A stretch of 47,329 nucleotides of DNA, taken from the NCBI GenBank assembly GCA_934098735.1, contig CAKOOS010000008.1, positions 1 through 47,329 on the forward strand, given 5' to 3'. The notes beneath the pieces are model-generated. The model was not told where the DNA came from. It worked only from the letters and a program-made list of their open reading frames with translations, and did no database searches. Positions 24,418 to 33,376 of the stretch are shown here, piece by piece (position 1 is the stretch's first letter; each line of letters begins with the position of its first letter). Origin of the DNA: an uncultured Bacilli bacterium (GTDB taxonomy: Bacteria; Bacillota_I; Bacilli_A; RF39; UBA660). A program made the translations under genes and the position numbers.

Positions 24418-25305
24418 ATGAGTAGTGGATTTGTAAGTATTATTGGAAGACCAAATGTAGGTAAAAGTACTTTAGTTAATACAATAATTAATCGAAAAGT
24501 TGCTATTACAAGTGATGTATCGGGAACAACTAGAAACATTATTCAAGGAATATATAATGATGATGACTCTCAAATAGTTTTTGTTGATACTCCTGGTATT
24601 CATAAACCAATAAATAGATTAGGAAAAGTATTAAATAAAGAGGCCCTTGCTTTAACTAAGGATGTAGATTTAATATTGTTTGTTGTAGATGTAGCATCAG
24701 GAATAGGTAAAGGGGACATGTATATTTTAGATTGCTTAAAAAATAGTGATGTTCCTGTAATATTAGTATTAAATAAAATTGATGAGATAAGTGAAGATAA
24801 GTTATTTAAAATTATTACTAAATATAAAGATATATATCCATTTGTTGAAGTAGTTCCAACTTCTGGCTTGAAAAATGATAATGTAGATAGACTAATTAGT
24901 GTTATAAAAAAATATCTTCATGATGATGTTAAGTATTTTCCAGATGAATATTATACGAGCAGTAGTTTAAAGTTTATGGTAAGTGAAATTGTGCGAGAAA
25001 AATTACTACATGTAACAGAAGATGAAGTACCTCACAGTATTACTTGTTATACAGAAAAATATGAAGAAAAAAAAGATATTGTTAATATTGTTGTAGATAT
25101 AATAGTGGATAGAGATAATTTAAAAGGTATGATAATAGGTAAAAATGGCAGTAGATTAAAACAAGTGGGCACACTTGCAAGAGCTGAAATAGAAAAAGAA
25201 TTAGCTTTTAAAAAGGTTTATTTAGAGTTATATGTTAAGACGATAAATAATTGGAAAGAAAAAGAAAAATATTTAATTGAACTTGGTTTTATAGAAAATG
25301 AATAA
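24418..25305 (+). CDS. era: Era, 16S rRNA-binding GTPase
   Basis: 295 residues. GTPase motifs GRPNVGKSTLVN, DTPGIHKP and NKID; C-terminal KH domain with GMIIGKNGSRLKQVG. Era binds near the 3' end of 16S rRNA and works with YbeY, encoded two genes upstream. AGGTGA precedes the ATG. Same order as B. subtilis except that cdd is missing. Confidence 0.97.
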   Translation: MSSGFVSIIGRPNVGKSTLVNTIINRKVAITSDVSGTTRNIIQGIYNDDDSQIVFVDTPGIHKPINRLGKVLNKEALALTKDVDLILFVVDVASGIGKGDMYILDCLKNSDVPVILVLNKIDEISEDKLFKIITKYKDIYPFVEVVPTSGLKNDNVDRLISVIKKYLHDDVKYFPDEYYTSSSLKFMVSEIVREKLLHVTEDEVPHSITCYTEKYEEKKDIVNIVVDIIVDRDNLKGMIIGKNGSRLKQVGTLARAEIEKELAFKKVYLELYVKTINNWKEKEKYLIELGFIENE

Positions 25306-25346
25306 AATTTTATAATTACTCTCATGATATAGATGGGTGATAAATT

Positions 25347-25436
25347 ATGAATAAAGAAGAAGCATGGAAAAAATTTCAAGAATCTGGAAAAGTAGAAGAT
25401 TATTTAAAGTATAAAGAAGCAGAAAAGAAGGATTAA
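25347..25436 (+). CDS. yqzL: YqzL-like micro-protein
   Basis: Only 29 residues: MNKEEAWKKFQESGKVEDYL followed by KYKEAEKKD. The pattern W..F..[ST]G....YL.YKE matches the N-terminal core of YqzL (47 aa in B. subtilis), which sits exactly between era and recO there too. GGGTGA precedes the ATG and the stop is 1 bp from the recO GTG. Position and motif together make the call; function unknown. Confidence 0.8.
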   Translation: MNKEEAWKKFQESGKVEDYLKYKEAEKKD

Positions 25437-25437
25437 T

Positions 25438-26184
25438 GTGAATTTAGAAGTAGAAGGTTATATTTTAAGTGAAGTTCCTTACGGTGAAACAAGTAAAGTT
25501 ATAAATGTTTTTACGAAAGATTTTGGCATCATTGGTATAATGTGTAAAGGTGCTAAAGGAATAAAAAGTAAAAACAGAGTAGCAACGATGAAACTTAGTT
25601 ATGCTAAATTTAATATTTTATATAAAAAAAATAAACTTTCTACTTTGATTAGTGCAGATATAATAAATCCATTAAAAACAATCAAGAGTGATATTATCTT
25701 GGTTGGTTTTTTAACGTATTTGAGTGATTTAACTTATCAGGTTTTAAAGCAGAGTAATTTAGGTAATGAAATATATGATATCTTTATAGAAGGAATAAAA
25801 AAAATAGAAAATAAGTTAGATCCTATTGTAATTACTAATATAATAGAGATTAAATATTTAGAGTATTTAGGTATTCTTTTTAATCTTAATGAATGTACTC
25901 TTTGTGGTAGCAAAAAAAATATTATTACTGTTAGTGCTGATAAGGGCGGCTATATTTGTCAAAATTGTTTGACCAATGAAGTTATTGTTTCAGCCAAAAT
26001 TATCAAAATGCTTAGAATGTATTATTATGTTAATATAAGTAGTATTAAAGAAATTAATGTGGATGATAAAACTAAAAATTCTATAAATATGTTTTTAAAT
26101 GAATATTATGATAAATATGCAGGACTTTATTTAAATAGTAAAAGTTTTTTAAATAAAATGCTTAGTGGGGAGTATTATGGCTAA
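25438..26184 (+). CDS. recO: RecO recombination mediator
   Basis: 248 residues starting at GTG. N-terminal OB-fold (EGYILSEVPYGETSKVINVF), a helical middle, and a zinc-binding C4 cluster (CTLCG...CQNC). RecO anneals DNA and loads RecA with RecR. No strong ribosome binding site lies close upstream, but the start is 1 bp from the yqzL stop, so coupling is likely. The 3' end overlaps tdk by 8 nt. Confidence 0.95.
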   Translation: MNLEVEGYILSEVPYGETSKVINVFTKDFGIIGIMCKGAKGIKSKNRVATMKLSYAKFNILYKKNKLSTLISADIINPLKTIKSDIILVGFLTYLSDLTYQVLKQSNLGNEIYDIFIEGIKKIENKLDPIVITNIIEIKYLEYLGILFNLNECTLCGSKKNIITVSADKGGYICQNCLTNEVIVSAKIIKMLRMYYYVNISSIKEINVDDKTKNSINMFLNEYYDKYAGLYLNSKSFLNKMLSGEYYG

Positions 26185-26773
26185 TTTAACTTTTTATTAT
26201 GGAACAATGGAAGTTGGTAAAACAACTAAATTACTTCAAGATCATTATAACTATTCAAAATATTTAATAAACATTGTAGTTATGAAACCTAAAATTGATA
26301 CTAAGGGTGGAAACAAAATTATTAGTAGAATTGGTAATAACATAGAAGCTAGTATTTTAATTCCTAAAAAAGCTAACTTATTAAGTGATAAATATTTGAA
26401 AAAATTTATGTATGCTGAATTTATATTGGTAGATGAGGCACAGTTTTTAAATAAAAAGCAAATAAATCAACTTTGGTTTATTGCTCACAAATATAATATT
26501 TCTGTTATTTGTTATGGACTTAAAAATAATTTTAAGGGTGATTTATTCGAAGGTACTGCTCAACTTTTTGCTAGAAGTGATGAGATTCATGAACTTACTG
26601 TAAATTGTTTATGTGGTAAAACCGCAAGATTTAATGCTCGAAGAGTTAATGGAAAATATAGCATGAAGGGAAAAGAAGTAGTAATTGATAAAGAAAAAGA
26701 AGAAGTGTGTTATATTCCTCTTTGTGCAGAACATTATTTAGAATATGTTTATGAAGGCAAGTATGATAAGTAA
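26177..26773 (+). CDS. tdk: Thymidine kinase, type II
   Basis: 198 residues. P-loop GTMEVGKTTKL (the family usually has GxMxSGKT, so Val replaces Ser), Walker B VDEAQF, lasso region with CLCGKTARFNARRV and a final Cys/His pair for the structural zinc. It phosphorylates thymidine in the salvage pathway. The ATG at 26177 has GGGGAG upstream, inside recO. Usually tdk lies elsewhere (near rpmE/prfA), so this placement is unusual. Confidence 0.92.
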   Translation: MANLTFYYGTMEVGKTTKLLQDHYNYSKYLINIVVMKPKIDTKGGNKIISRIGNNIEASILIPKKANLLSDKYLKKFMYAEFILVDEAQFLNKKQINQLWFIAHKYNISVICYGLKNNFKGDLFEGTAQLFARSDEIHELTVNCLCGKTARFNARRVNGKYSMKGKEVVIDKEKEEVCYIPLCAEHYLEYVYEGKYDK

Positions 26774-26783
26774 TTGCTTTTTT
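26754..26783 (+). terminator. Terminator of the yqfC-tdk cluster
   Basis: AAGGCAA, 13-nt loop containing the tdk stop, TTGCTTT followed by TTT. Confidence 0.6.
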
Positions 26784-26784
26784 C

Positions 26785-26813
26785 TTGTAAATATTCTTAA
26801 ATTTCTGTATAAT
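26785..26813 (+). promoter_or_regulatory. Promoter of glyQS
   Basis: TTGTAA, 17 bp, TATAAT; ATG 22 nt after the -10. No T-box leader here. Confidence 0.75.
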
Positions 26814-26835
26814 TAGATTATTGAGGTGAAATGTA

Positions 26836-28209
26836 ATGAAAGTATCAATGGAAGAATTAGTTAATTATTGCAAACAATATGGTTTTATATTTCAAGGAAG
26901 TGAAATTTATAATGGTTTAGCAAATTCATGGGATTACGGTCCAGTTGGAACTAATTTAAAAGAAAATGTTAGAAAAGCTTGGAAACAAAAATTTATTCAA
27001 GAAAATCCTTATAATGTTGGGTTAGATGCTGCGATCATAATGAATCCTCGTGTTTGGGTAGCTTCTGGTCATGTTGCATCTTTTGCTGATCCTTTAATAG
27101 ATTGTAAAAAGTGTAAGAGTAGACATAGAGCTGATAAATTGGTTGAAGAGTTTAGTCATGGGGAAGTAACTGGTGATGGCTGGGATAATGAAAAATTAGA
27201 AAATTACATTAGAGAAAATCATATTTGTTGTCCAGTATGTGGAAAATGTGATTTTACTCCAATTAGAAAATTTAATTTGTTATTTGAAACTTCAATAGGT
27301 GTTACAGATGATACTAAAAATACAGTTTATTTAAGAGGGGAAACTGCTCAAGGTATTTTTGTTAATTTTAAAAATGTTGAAAGAAGTATGCGTTTGAAAA
27401 TTCCTTTTGGTATTGCACAAACTGGAAAAGCTTTTAGAAATGAAATCACTCCTGGAAACTTTATTTTTAGAACACGAGAATTTGAACAAATGGAACTTGA
27501 ATTCTTTTGTAAGCCTAATACTGATTTAGAATGGTTTGGATTTTGGAAGAGTTTTTGTTTAGATTTTCTAAAAAGTTTAGGAATTAGCAAAGATAATTTA
27601 AGATATAGAGATCATGAAAAAGAAGAATTATCTTTTTATAGTAAAGCTACGACAGATATTGAATATAATTTTCCAATGGGTTGGGGTGAACTTTGGGGTA
27701 TAGCTGATCGTACTGATTATGATTTAGGTGTTCATCAAACTGCAAGTGGTGTTGATTTAAGATATTTAGATCCTGAGACAAATGAAAAATATTTACCATT
27801 TGTAATAGAACCATCAGTTGGTCTTGATAGACTTATTTTAGCTATTTTAACTGATGCTTATACCAAAGAAATGGTTGAAGGAGAAGAAAGAATAGTTTTA
27901 AAATTACATCCTTTTTTAGCTCCATACAAAGTAACTATATTACCTTTGATTAAGAAATTACATTCTACTAAAGCAAATGATATTTATTCTATGTTATGCA
28001 AATATTTTGAATGTACTTATGATGAGTCTGGATCAATTGGTAAAAGATATAGAAGAAGTGATGCAATTGGAACTCCATTTGCTATCACTATAGATGATAA
28101 TACGATAGAAAATGATACTGTAACATTAAGGGATAGAGATACTATGGAACAACTTACCCTAAAGGTTGATGAACTTGTTGATTATATAAATAAAAAAATA
28201 AAATTTTAG
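26836..28209 (+). CDS. glyQS: Glycyl-tRNA synthetase, single-chain (alpha2) type
   Basis: 457 residues. Class II motifs: GSEIYNGLANSWDYGPVG at the N-terminus, motif 2 GKAFRNEITPGNFIFRTREFEQME, and motif 3 EPSVGLDRLILAIL; a C-terminal anticodon-binding domain follows. Four Cys in CKKCKSRHR and CCPVCGKCDF form a zinc-binding insertion. This is the dimeric type found in S. aureus and Mollicutes, not the glyQ/glyS tetramer of B. subtilis, though the position after recO is the same. Confidence 0.96.
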   Translation: MKVSMEELVNYCKQYGFIFQGSEIYNGLANSWDYGPVGTNLKENVRKAWKQKFIQENPYNVGLDAAIIMNPRVWVASGHVASFADPLIDCKKCKSRHRADKLVEEFSHGEVTGDGWDNEKLENYIRENHICCPVCGKCDFTPIRKFNLLFETSIGVTDDTKNTVYLRGETAQGIFVNFKNVERSMRLKIPFGIAQTGKAFRNEITPGNFIFRTREFEQMELEFFCKPNTDLEWFGFWKSFCLDFLKSLGISKDNLRYRDHEKEELSFYSKATTDIEYNFPMGWGELWGIADRTDYDLGVHQTASGVDLRYLDPETNEKYLPFVIEPSVGLDRLILAILTDAYTKEMVEGEERIVLKLHPFLAPYKVTILPLIKKLHSTKANDIYSMLCKYFECTYDESGSIGKRYRRSDAIGTPFAITIDDNTIENDTVTLRDRDTMEQLTLKVDELVDYINKKIKF

Positions 28210-28221
28210 AAAGGAATAAAT

Positions 28222-28899
28222 ATGGAAGATAAAAATTTTACTTATACTAAGTTTAAAAATAGATTAAAAAATGTTTATAGAGAAGGCTGGCTTGATTTAA
28301 AAATACCTGAAGAATATGTAGAATCTGTGGCTGATCATATTGCATCATCAATAAGTCTAGTTATAGATTATAATAAACTTTATAATTTAAATTTGAATGT
28401 TGCTAAAGTATCTGAATTAATTTTAGTTAAAGAATTATATAAAGCTTGGCCTAATGATAAAGAAGAATCTGAAAAATATAAAAATGCTAGCAGTATGGAG
28501 GTTGCTAGAATAAAGACAGCTAAAATTGTTCAAGAATTTGATCTAGGAAAAGAAGTTATGGATTTATATGATGAAGCAACTAAGAAAGAATCTGAAGAAG
28601 CAAAATATGCTGTTATGTTTACTAAATTTGAATCAGATATTCAAGCTGTTATGTACTATGAACAAGGATTAATTAAGATGGAAAATGTTCTTGAAGACAT
28701 AAAATGGTTTGATGAAGATACTAGAAATGAAATCTTAAATATATTTGAAAAATATCCAATACCTTGTTTGTCATGGCTAATATTTGATTCTCGCTATTAT
28801 AAAGAAAATAAATTATTTTCTAAGTTGTCTAATGATTTAATTAATTACTGTATTAATAAATATGAACTACAAAATAATAATAAAAATGATAGAGGGTAA
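28222..28899 (+). CDS. Degenerate HD-domain protein
   Basis: 225 residues with the helix order of the YfbR/HDDC2-type HD phosphohydrolases. The first metal His is in ESVADHIASSISLV (about 38). The central motif, normally L.HDLGEA, reads LVKELYKAW (about 73-81), so the defining His-Asp pair is replaced by Lys-Glu. A later Asp region (FESDIQAVMYYE, about 137) is retained. It is therefore likely catalytically dead or altered. It forms a tight pair with the LOG-family gene (5 bp gap) and follows glyQS by 12 bp. Confidence 0.7.
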   Translation: MEDKNFTYTKFKNRLKNVYREGWLDLKIPEEYVESVADHIASSISLVIDYNKLYNLNLNVAKVSELILVKELYKAWPNDKEESEKYKNASSMEVARIKTAKIVQEFDLGKEVMDLYDEATKKESEEAKYAVMFTKFESDIQAVMYYEQGLIKMENVLEDIKWFDEDTRNEILNIFEKYPIPCLSWLIFDSRYYKENKLFSKLSNDLINYCINKYELQNNNKNDRG

Positions 28900-28904
28900 G
28901 AAAA

Positions 28905-29450
28905 ATGAAAATAACTATAAGTTCATCATCAAACAATTTAATTGATTTAAAATACAAAACATCAGCTCAAAAGATTCTTGATTATTTAGTAACCATTCCA
29001 AATGCTGAACTCAATTGGGGTTCTTGTTCTGTTTCAATCATGGGACTTTGTTATGATACTTTTAAAAAAGCAAACTTAAAGATGCATGGATATACTACGA
29101 GTAAGTATAAAGATGATATCGATAATTTGCCTGGTGTTGATCATAAAATTTTTGATACAACTTATGATTTAAAAAAGAATATATTTTATGATGCCGATAT
29201 TATAATAATGCTAGCTGGTGGTACTGGGACTGTTTCTGAATTTTTTGGCCACTTAGAAGAAATAAGAAGTAATGATGTAGATAAAATTTTAATTGTTTGG
29301 AATGAAGATCATTCTTTTGATAAAATGTTTGTGTTGATTGATGATTTAATTGAAAGAAAGTTTAATAATGAATCAATTTATAATTATTTTAAAGTAGCTA
29401 ATAATATCAATGAGTTAGAAAAAATTTTGAGAGAAAATGGAAAGATATAG
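28905..29450 (+). CDS. LOG-family (nucleotide phosphoribohydrolase-like) protein
   Basis: 181 residues with a Rossmann-like fold. The signature LAGGTGTVSEFF (about 102-113) corresponds to the PGGxGTxxE motif of LOG/YvdD-type proteins, with Ala in place of Pro. WGSCSVSIMG near residue 38 matches the N-terminal nucleotide-binding loop. Family members cleave nucleoside 5'-monophosphates into base and ribose phosphate. GAGGG precedes the ATG. Pairing with an HD-fold gene suggests a nucleotide-related role, which is inference. Confidence 0.7.
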   Translation: MKITISSSSNNLIDLKYKTSAQKILDYLVTIPNAELNWGSCSVSIMGLCYDTFKKANLKMHGYTTSKYKDDIDNLPGVDHKIFDTTYDLKKNIFYDADIIIMLAGGTGTVSEFFGHLEEIRSNDVDKILIVWNEDHSFDKMFVLIDDLIERKFNNESIYNYFKVANNINELEKILRENGKI

Positions 29451-29467
29451 ATTGTCTTTCTTTTTTT
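29440..29467 (+). terminator. Terminator after the LOG-family gene
   Basis: GAAAGA, 9-nt loop, TCTTTC then TTTTTTT; the left arm overlaps the end of the coding region. Confidence 0.8.
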
Positions 29468-29479
29468 ATTTTAAAGGAC

Positions 29480-29508
29480 TTGTAAATATTAAAAATATTT
29501 GATAGAAT
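29480..29508 (+). promoter_or_regulatory. Promoter of sepF-divIVA
   Basis: TTGTAA, 17 bp, TAGAAT; ATG 26 nt after the -10. Confidence 0.7.
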
Positions 29509-29534
29509 AAATTAGTAGACTAGGAGGAATCACG

Positions 29535-29948
29535 ATGGGATTTAGCTTAAAAAATATGTTTAAATATGATGGTGATGATGATAATTTAAATGGTACTGAA
29601 GATGGTTATTACAATTTAACTGAAGAAGAAGCTATTAAAGAAGCTGATAAGACGGGTAATAAAATGATTTTATTGGAGCCAAGAGCTTATTCTGAATCTC
29701 AACAAATAGCGGATCACTTAAAAAATAGAAATAGTGTTGTTGTAAATTTAAAAAGAGTTACTTCTGATCAAGCTAAAAGAATAATAGATTTTTTAAGTGG
29801 TGTTATATATGCTATTGGTGGTTCAATGCAAAAAATTGGGGTAGGAATATATTTAGTTGCTCCTAAAAATGTAAATGTTCAAGGTAAGATCAGTGATGAT
29901 TCTGAAAAAACAAATAAAAATAATACCGATGAAGAATTAGATTGGTAG
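29535..29948 (+). CDS. sepF: SepF cell division protein
   Basis: 137 residues. Amphipathic N-terminal membrane helix (MGFSLKNMFKY), acidic linker, then the SepF core with ILLEPRAYSESQQIADHLKN, SVVVNLKRV, QAKRIIDFLSGVIYAIGGSMQKI. It binds the FtsZ C-terminal peptide and tethers the Z-ring alongside FtsA. AGGAGG precedes the ATG. divIVA follows, as in B. subtilis, but the ylm genes between them are missing. Confidence 0.95.
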   Translation: MGFSLKNMFKYDGDDDNLNGTEDGYYNLTEEEAIKEADKTGNKMILLEPRAYSESQQIADHLKNRNSVVVNLKRVTSDQAKRIIDFLSGVIYAIGGSMQKIGVGIYLVAPKNVNVQGKISDDSEKTNKNNTDEELDW

Positions 29949-29962
29949 TGTAGGTGAGCCTT

Positions 29963-30391
29963 ATGATAAATAAATTTAGTACAAGTATTCAAGGCTATAA
30001 AAAAGAAGAAGTAAATGATTTTGTAAGAGAAGTAACCCAAGAATATGAAGGAATGTTACAGAAACTTAAAAATAGTTGTGAGGTAATTGAGACATTAAAA
30101 AAAGAGCTGAAGCATTATAAGGATATTGAAGCAACTTTAAATCGGGCAATATTAGTAGCTGAAGAATCTACGAGTAACATAAAAAAAGCAGCTTATGATG
30201 AGTCCAAGGTTATAATTGAAGATGCTAAGAGAAATGCAACTAAAGTTATAAATGGAGCTTTACAAAAAGCTGAGAGAATTGAAAATGAAGCTGAAAGTTT
30301 AAGAAGAAAAGTTTCTGTTTATAAACGAAGATTTAGAACTTTGGTGGAAGATCAGCTTGATGAAATTGAAGCATTAGATGATAGACTTTAA
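29963..30391 (+). CDS. divIVA: DivIVA-family coiled-coil protein
   Basis: 142 residues. The N-terminal lipid-binding domain has INKFSTSIQGYKKEEVNDFV, typical of DivIVA, followed by two coiled-coil segments (about 25-55 and 65-142). It marks curved membrane at poles and septa. The ATG at 29963 has AGGTGA upstream; a GTG at 29954 lies within that site. It is co-transcribed with sepF. Confidence 0.92.
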   Translation: MINKFSTSIQGYKKEEVNDFVREVTQEYEGMLQKLKNSCEVIETLKKELKHYKDIEATLNRAILVAEESTSNIKKAAYDESKVIIEDAKRNATKVINGALQKAERIENEAESLRRKVSVYKRRFRTLVEDQLDEIEALDDRL

Positions 30392-30403
30392 AGTCTATTT
30401 TTT
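30381..30403 (+). terminator. Terminator of sepF-divIVA
   Basis: The palindrome ATAGACTTTAAAGTCTAT followed by TTTTT; it overlaps the divIVA stop codon and the stop of the convergent gene. Confidence 0.75.
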
Positions 30404-30694
30404 CTTTGTAACTATGTAATAATTTACCTGTTTTAAAAGAATAATATATCTAGATATTAAAAATATGCAGCCAATTATAATTAAAAAAACACTATAAAAA
30501 TATTGAGCATAAGAATCTTTCTTTATATAAGCTTCAATAAAAAGATATATACCAAATGCTATTATAATAATGCTATAAACAAGAATTCTTGTTAGTCTTG
30601 TTTTTAGAACTTTTCCAGTTTCAGTTTGATAGAAATTTTTTTTAGCTTCTTTCTTTTCGTTATGTGTTAAAGTTTGATATTTATATTTTTTCAA
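30395..30694 (-). CDS. Small membrane protein, two helices, unknown
   Basis: 99 residues starting at TTG with AAAGGTGAA upstream. A basic cytoplasmic N-terminus (about 1-33) is followed by two membrane helices (about 36-54 and 63-85). I do not recognise the family. It has its own promoter, divergent from the SH3-domain gene, and its stop overlaps the divIVA terminator. Confidence 0.65.
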   Translation of the reverse strand: MKKYKYQTLTHNEKKEAKKNFYQTETGKVLKTRLTRILVYSIIIIAFGIYLFIEAYIKKDSYAQYFYSVFLIIIGCIFLISRYIILLKQVNYYIVTKKK

Positions 30695-30711
30695 ATTAAT
30701 TCACCTTTTTT

Positions 30712-30740
30712 AGTATACCATAAAATATAGGACTGGTAAA
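30712..30740 (-). promoter_or_regulatory. Promoter of the small membrane protein gene
   Basis: Minus strand: TTTACC, 17 bp, TATACT; the -35 overlaps that of the divergent gene. Confidence 0.6.
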
Positions 30741-30761
30741 ATAATTTTAATCTGATATAAT
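30733..30761 (+). promoter_or_regulatory. Promoter of the SH3-like protein gene
   Basis: CTGGTA (or TGGTAA, 16 bp) and TATAAT at 30756-30761, with a second overlapping TATAAT at 30761-30766; weak -35, 17-nt distance to the ATG. Confidence 0.5.
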
Positions 30762-30778
30762 ATAATAGAGGTTGCAAT

Positions 30779-31402
30779 ATGAAGAAATTTATAATTATTT
30801 TAGTTATTTTGGGCGTTTTGATTGGTGGTTTTTTGGGCTATAAGTTAGTTTCTAAAAAAATAGAGGAAGCCAGAATAGAAAAAATAAAAGAAGGCTGGTA
30901 CATAGAAATTAAAATTGATAAAGTAAAAATTAGAAAAGATCCAGATCGTAATAGTGCTGAACTTGAAGAAGCTGTTAAAGGTGATGTTTATGCTGTTAGT
31001 GATATGGAAAATAAAAATGGTAATTATTGGTATTATGTAGAGTATGAAAAAGGAAAACATGGTTGGATAGCTAATCCGCGTGGAGATGAATACTTAAATG
31101 ATCAAAATAATCCAGAAGATATATCTGCTCCGACGATTAAATTTTTTGAATCAGTATATTATGTTGATACAATTGATGATATTAATTATGATCACTTAGA
31201 AGTTAAAGACGATCGTCCTGGTGTAACAGTAACTCATAAAGTTTATCACGAAGTTGATGAATCTCAAGGTAAAGATCAATATTGGATATTATATATAGCT
31301 ACAGATGCAGTAGGTAAAACGTCTCAAAAGGTCCAAAAAATTGAATTTAATACTAGACCTGATGAATCTAAAGTTTATGATTTTAAGGATTTAGAAAGAT
31401 AA
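30779..31402 (+). CDS. Membrane-anchored protein with bacterial SH3-like domain
   Basis: 207 residues. N-terminal membrane helix (about 3-22), then an SH3b-like domain (about 45-105: VKIRKDPDRNSAELEEAVKG, YWYYVEYEKGKHGWIAN) and a C-terminal Ig-like domain (about 115-195, opening SAPTIKFFESVYYVDTIDDI). SH3b domains commonly bind cell wall; the exact role is unknown. AGAGG precedes the ATG. Confidence 0.75.
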   Translation: MKKFIIILVILGVLIGGFLGYKLVSKKIEEARIEKIKEGWYIEIKIDKVKIRKDPDRNSAELEEAVKGDVYAVSDMENKNGNYWYYVEYEKGKHGWIANPRGDEYLNDQNNPEDISAPTIKFFESVYYVDTIDDINYDHLEVKDDRPGVTVTHKVYHEVDESQGKDQYWILYIATDAVGKTSQKVQKIEFNTRPDESKVYDFKDLER

Positions 31403-31437
31403 AAAAATCTAACATTTCGTTAGATTTTTATTTTTTT
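31403..31437 (+). terminator. Terminator between SH3-like gene and tRNA-Lys
   Basis: AAAAATCTAAC, ATTTC, GTTAGATTTTT followed by more T; the A-rich left arm lets it work for the opposite strand too. Confidence 0.85.
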
Positions 31438-31439
31438 AA

Positions 31440-31515
31440 TGGTGTCCCCTTAGAGATTCGAACTCTAGACCCACTGATTAAGAGTCAGTTGCTCTACCAA
31501 CTGAGCTAAGGAGAC
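31440..31515 (-). tRNA. tRNA-Lys (anticodon CTT), CCA encoded
   Basis: The minus strand gives a complete 76-nt cloverleaf: acceptor GTCTCCT/AGGGGAC (one G-T pair), D arm AGCTCAGTTGGTAGAGC, anticodon stem ACTGA/TCAGT with loop CTCTTAA (CTT reads AAG), T arm with GAGTTCGAATCTC, discriminator A and CCA. It stands alone between two plus-strand genes. Confidence 0.96.
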
Positions 31516-31627
31516 ATTTTTTTGAACACATTGATTATATCAAATTGTAGATGAGAATGCAATAGATTTTTTGTTGATTTTGGTAATGAATATTTGTTAT
31601 ACTTAACATAGTAAAGGATAGATAAAT

Positions 31628-33376
31628 ATGTTTGGAAAAATAAAAAAAATACATAGTAATATTTTGACAGTTGAGAATTTAACTGGAAAATCTTTATCAA
31701 GTATAGTAAATTGTCATGTTGTTTTTGTAGATGAAGATCGAAAAGTTGTTGGAGAAGTTTTAGCTATTAATGAACAGGATGCTGATATATTATTAGTTGG
31801 TGAAATAATTGAAAATGTTTTTCATGCTGGAGTTATTAAAAAACCATCAGGTAATTCTACGGTTAGAATCATTAATGTAAATGAACTAGAACTTATATAT
31901 GGTAAAAACGAAATAAGTAAAGATTATCTTTTTTTGGGAAAATCTGCGATTTATAAAAATTATAATGTATCTATTAGTTTAAATGATTTTTTTGCTAATC
32001 ATAGTGCAATTATCGGTAATACTGGTTCTGGAAAATCTTGTGGTGTTACAAGAATTTTACAAAATTTATTTTTAAGCAATAATTATAAGCCTGTTAATTC
32101 ACATATAATTTTATTTGATGCTTATGGTGAATATATAAATGCTTTTGATGGAATGAATGAAAGAGGTTTAAAGTTTGCTAAATATTCTACGAGAGTTTTA
32201 AATAGTAATGAAATGCCACTTAAATTGCCAATATATTTTTTAGATGTTGATGATTTGGCTATTCTTTTGCAAGTTCGCAGTGGTGATCAAATACCTGTCT
32301 TGGCTAAAACTTTAAAGTTGGTAAAAATATTTAAAAGTGAAAGACCTGAAATGAAAAAATATAAAAATGATATAATTGCTAAATGTTTAATGGATATTTT
32401 GACAAGTGGTAAAAATTCTAGTAGCATTAGAGATCAAATAGTAGCAGTCTTGTCTCACTATAATACAGATACACTTAATTTAGACGCTATTATATCTCAG
32501 CCTGGCTATAATAGAACATTAAGACAATGTTTAAGAATTGATGATCAAGGTAAAATTAGTGCTATACTTGAAATCGGAGAATTTTTACAACAATTTGAAA
32601 ATGTCAATATTGAAGATGTTAGTGTATTTGATGATTCTACTTATACTTTAGATGACTTATATAGTGCTTTAGAATTTGCTTTAATAAGTGAAGGAACTAT
32701 TAATAATGACTTGGCATATAAAGAAATGAATATTTTAAAAACGAGACTACAAAGTATTATTAATAGTGAAGATAAGGAAATCTTTGAAGTAAATGGTTAT
32801 ATTTCTAAAGAAGATTTTATTAATGAAATGTTTAAGAAAAATAATCTTATTAATATTAATTTAAGTTATTTAGAAGATCGTTTTGCTAAAATTTTAACAA
32901 AACTTTATAGTAAGTTATTATTTAATTATACTACGAGATTAAATCCTAGAGCTTCACTTTCATTTAATATTATACTAGAAGAAGCACATCGTTATGTTCA
33001 AAATGATAATGATTTAAATATTATTGGTTACAATATTTTTGATCGAATTACTAAAGAGGGAAGAAAATATGGAACTCTTCTTACATTTATTACACAAAGA
33101 CCTAGTGAATTATCTACAACAGCACTTAGTCAATGCGCAAATTTTATTGTCTTTCGTGTTTTTCATCCAGATGATTTGAGTATTGTTAAAAATATGAGTA
33201 CTAATGTTTCCTTTGAAACTTTAGAACAAGTTAAAGCATTGAATCCTGGAACAGCATTTGCATTTGGTCCTGGATTTAAAATACCAGTTTTAATAAATTT
33301 TCTTTTACCTAATCCTATGCCAGAAAGTACAAGTGTAAATGTAAAAAAATTATGGTTTAGTGATATATATGATTGA
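31628..33376 (+). CDS. HerA/FtsK-like ATPase (DUF87-type)
   Basis: 582 residues. An N-terminal beta-barrel (HAS-barrel-like, about 1-85) precedes an ATPase core with Walker A GNTGSGKSCGVTRIL (about 136), Walker B FNIILEEAHRYV (about 450) and an arginine-finger-type stretch ITKEGRKYGTLLTFITQRP. This is the layout of HerA-type hexameric DNA translocases. The usual partner nuclease NurA is not adjacent. The next gene, an alpha/beta hydrolase, overlaps by 8 nt. Its cellular role here is unknown. Confidence 0.85.
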   Translation: MFGKIKKIHSNILTVENLTGKSLSSIVNCHVVFVDEDRKVVGEVLAINEQDADILLVGEIIENVFHAGVIKKPSGNSTVRIINVNELELIYGKNEISKDYLFLGKSAIYKNYNVSISLNDFFANHSAIIGNTGSGKSCGVTRILQNLFLSNNYKPVNSHIILFDAYGEYINAFDGMNERGLKFAKYSTRVLNSNEMPLKLPIYFLDVDDLAILLQVRSGDQIPVLAKTLKLVKIFKSERPEMKKYKNDIIAKCLMDILTSGKNSSSIRDQIVAVLSHYNTDTLNLDAIISQPGYNRTLRQCLRIDDQGKISAILEIGEFLQQFENVNIEDVSVFDDSTYTLDDLYSALEFALISEGTINNDLAYKEMNILKTRLQSIINSEDKEIFEVNGYISKEDFINEMFKKNNLININLSYLEDRFAKILTKLYSKLLFNYTTRLNPRASLSFNIILEEAHRYVQNDNDLNIIGYNIFDRITKEGRKYGTLLTFITQRPSELSTTALSQCANFIVFRVFHPDDLSIVKNMSTNVSFETLEQVKALNPGTAFAFGPGFKIPVLINFLLPNPMPESTSVNVKKLWFSDIYD

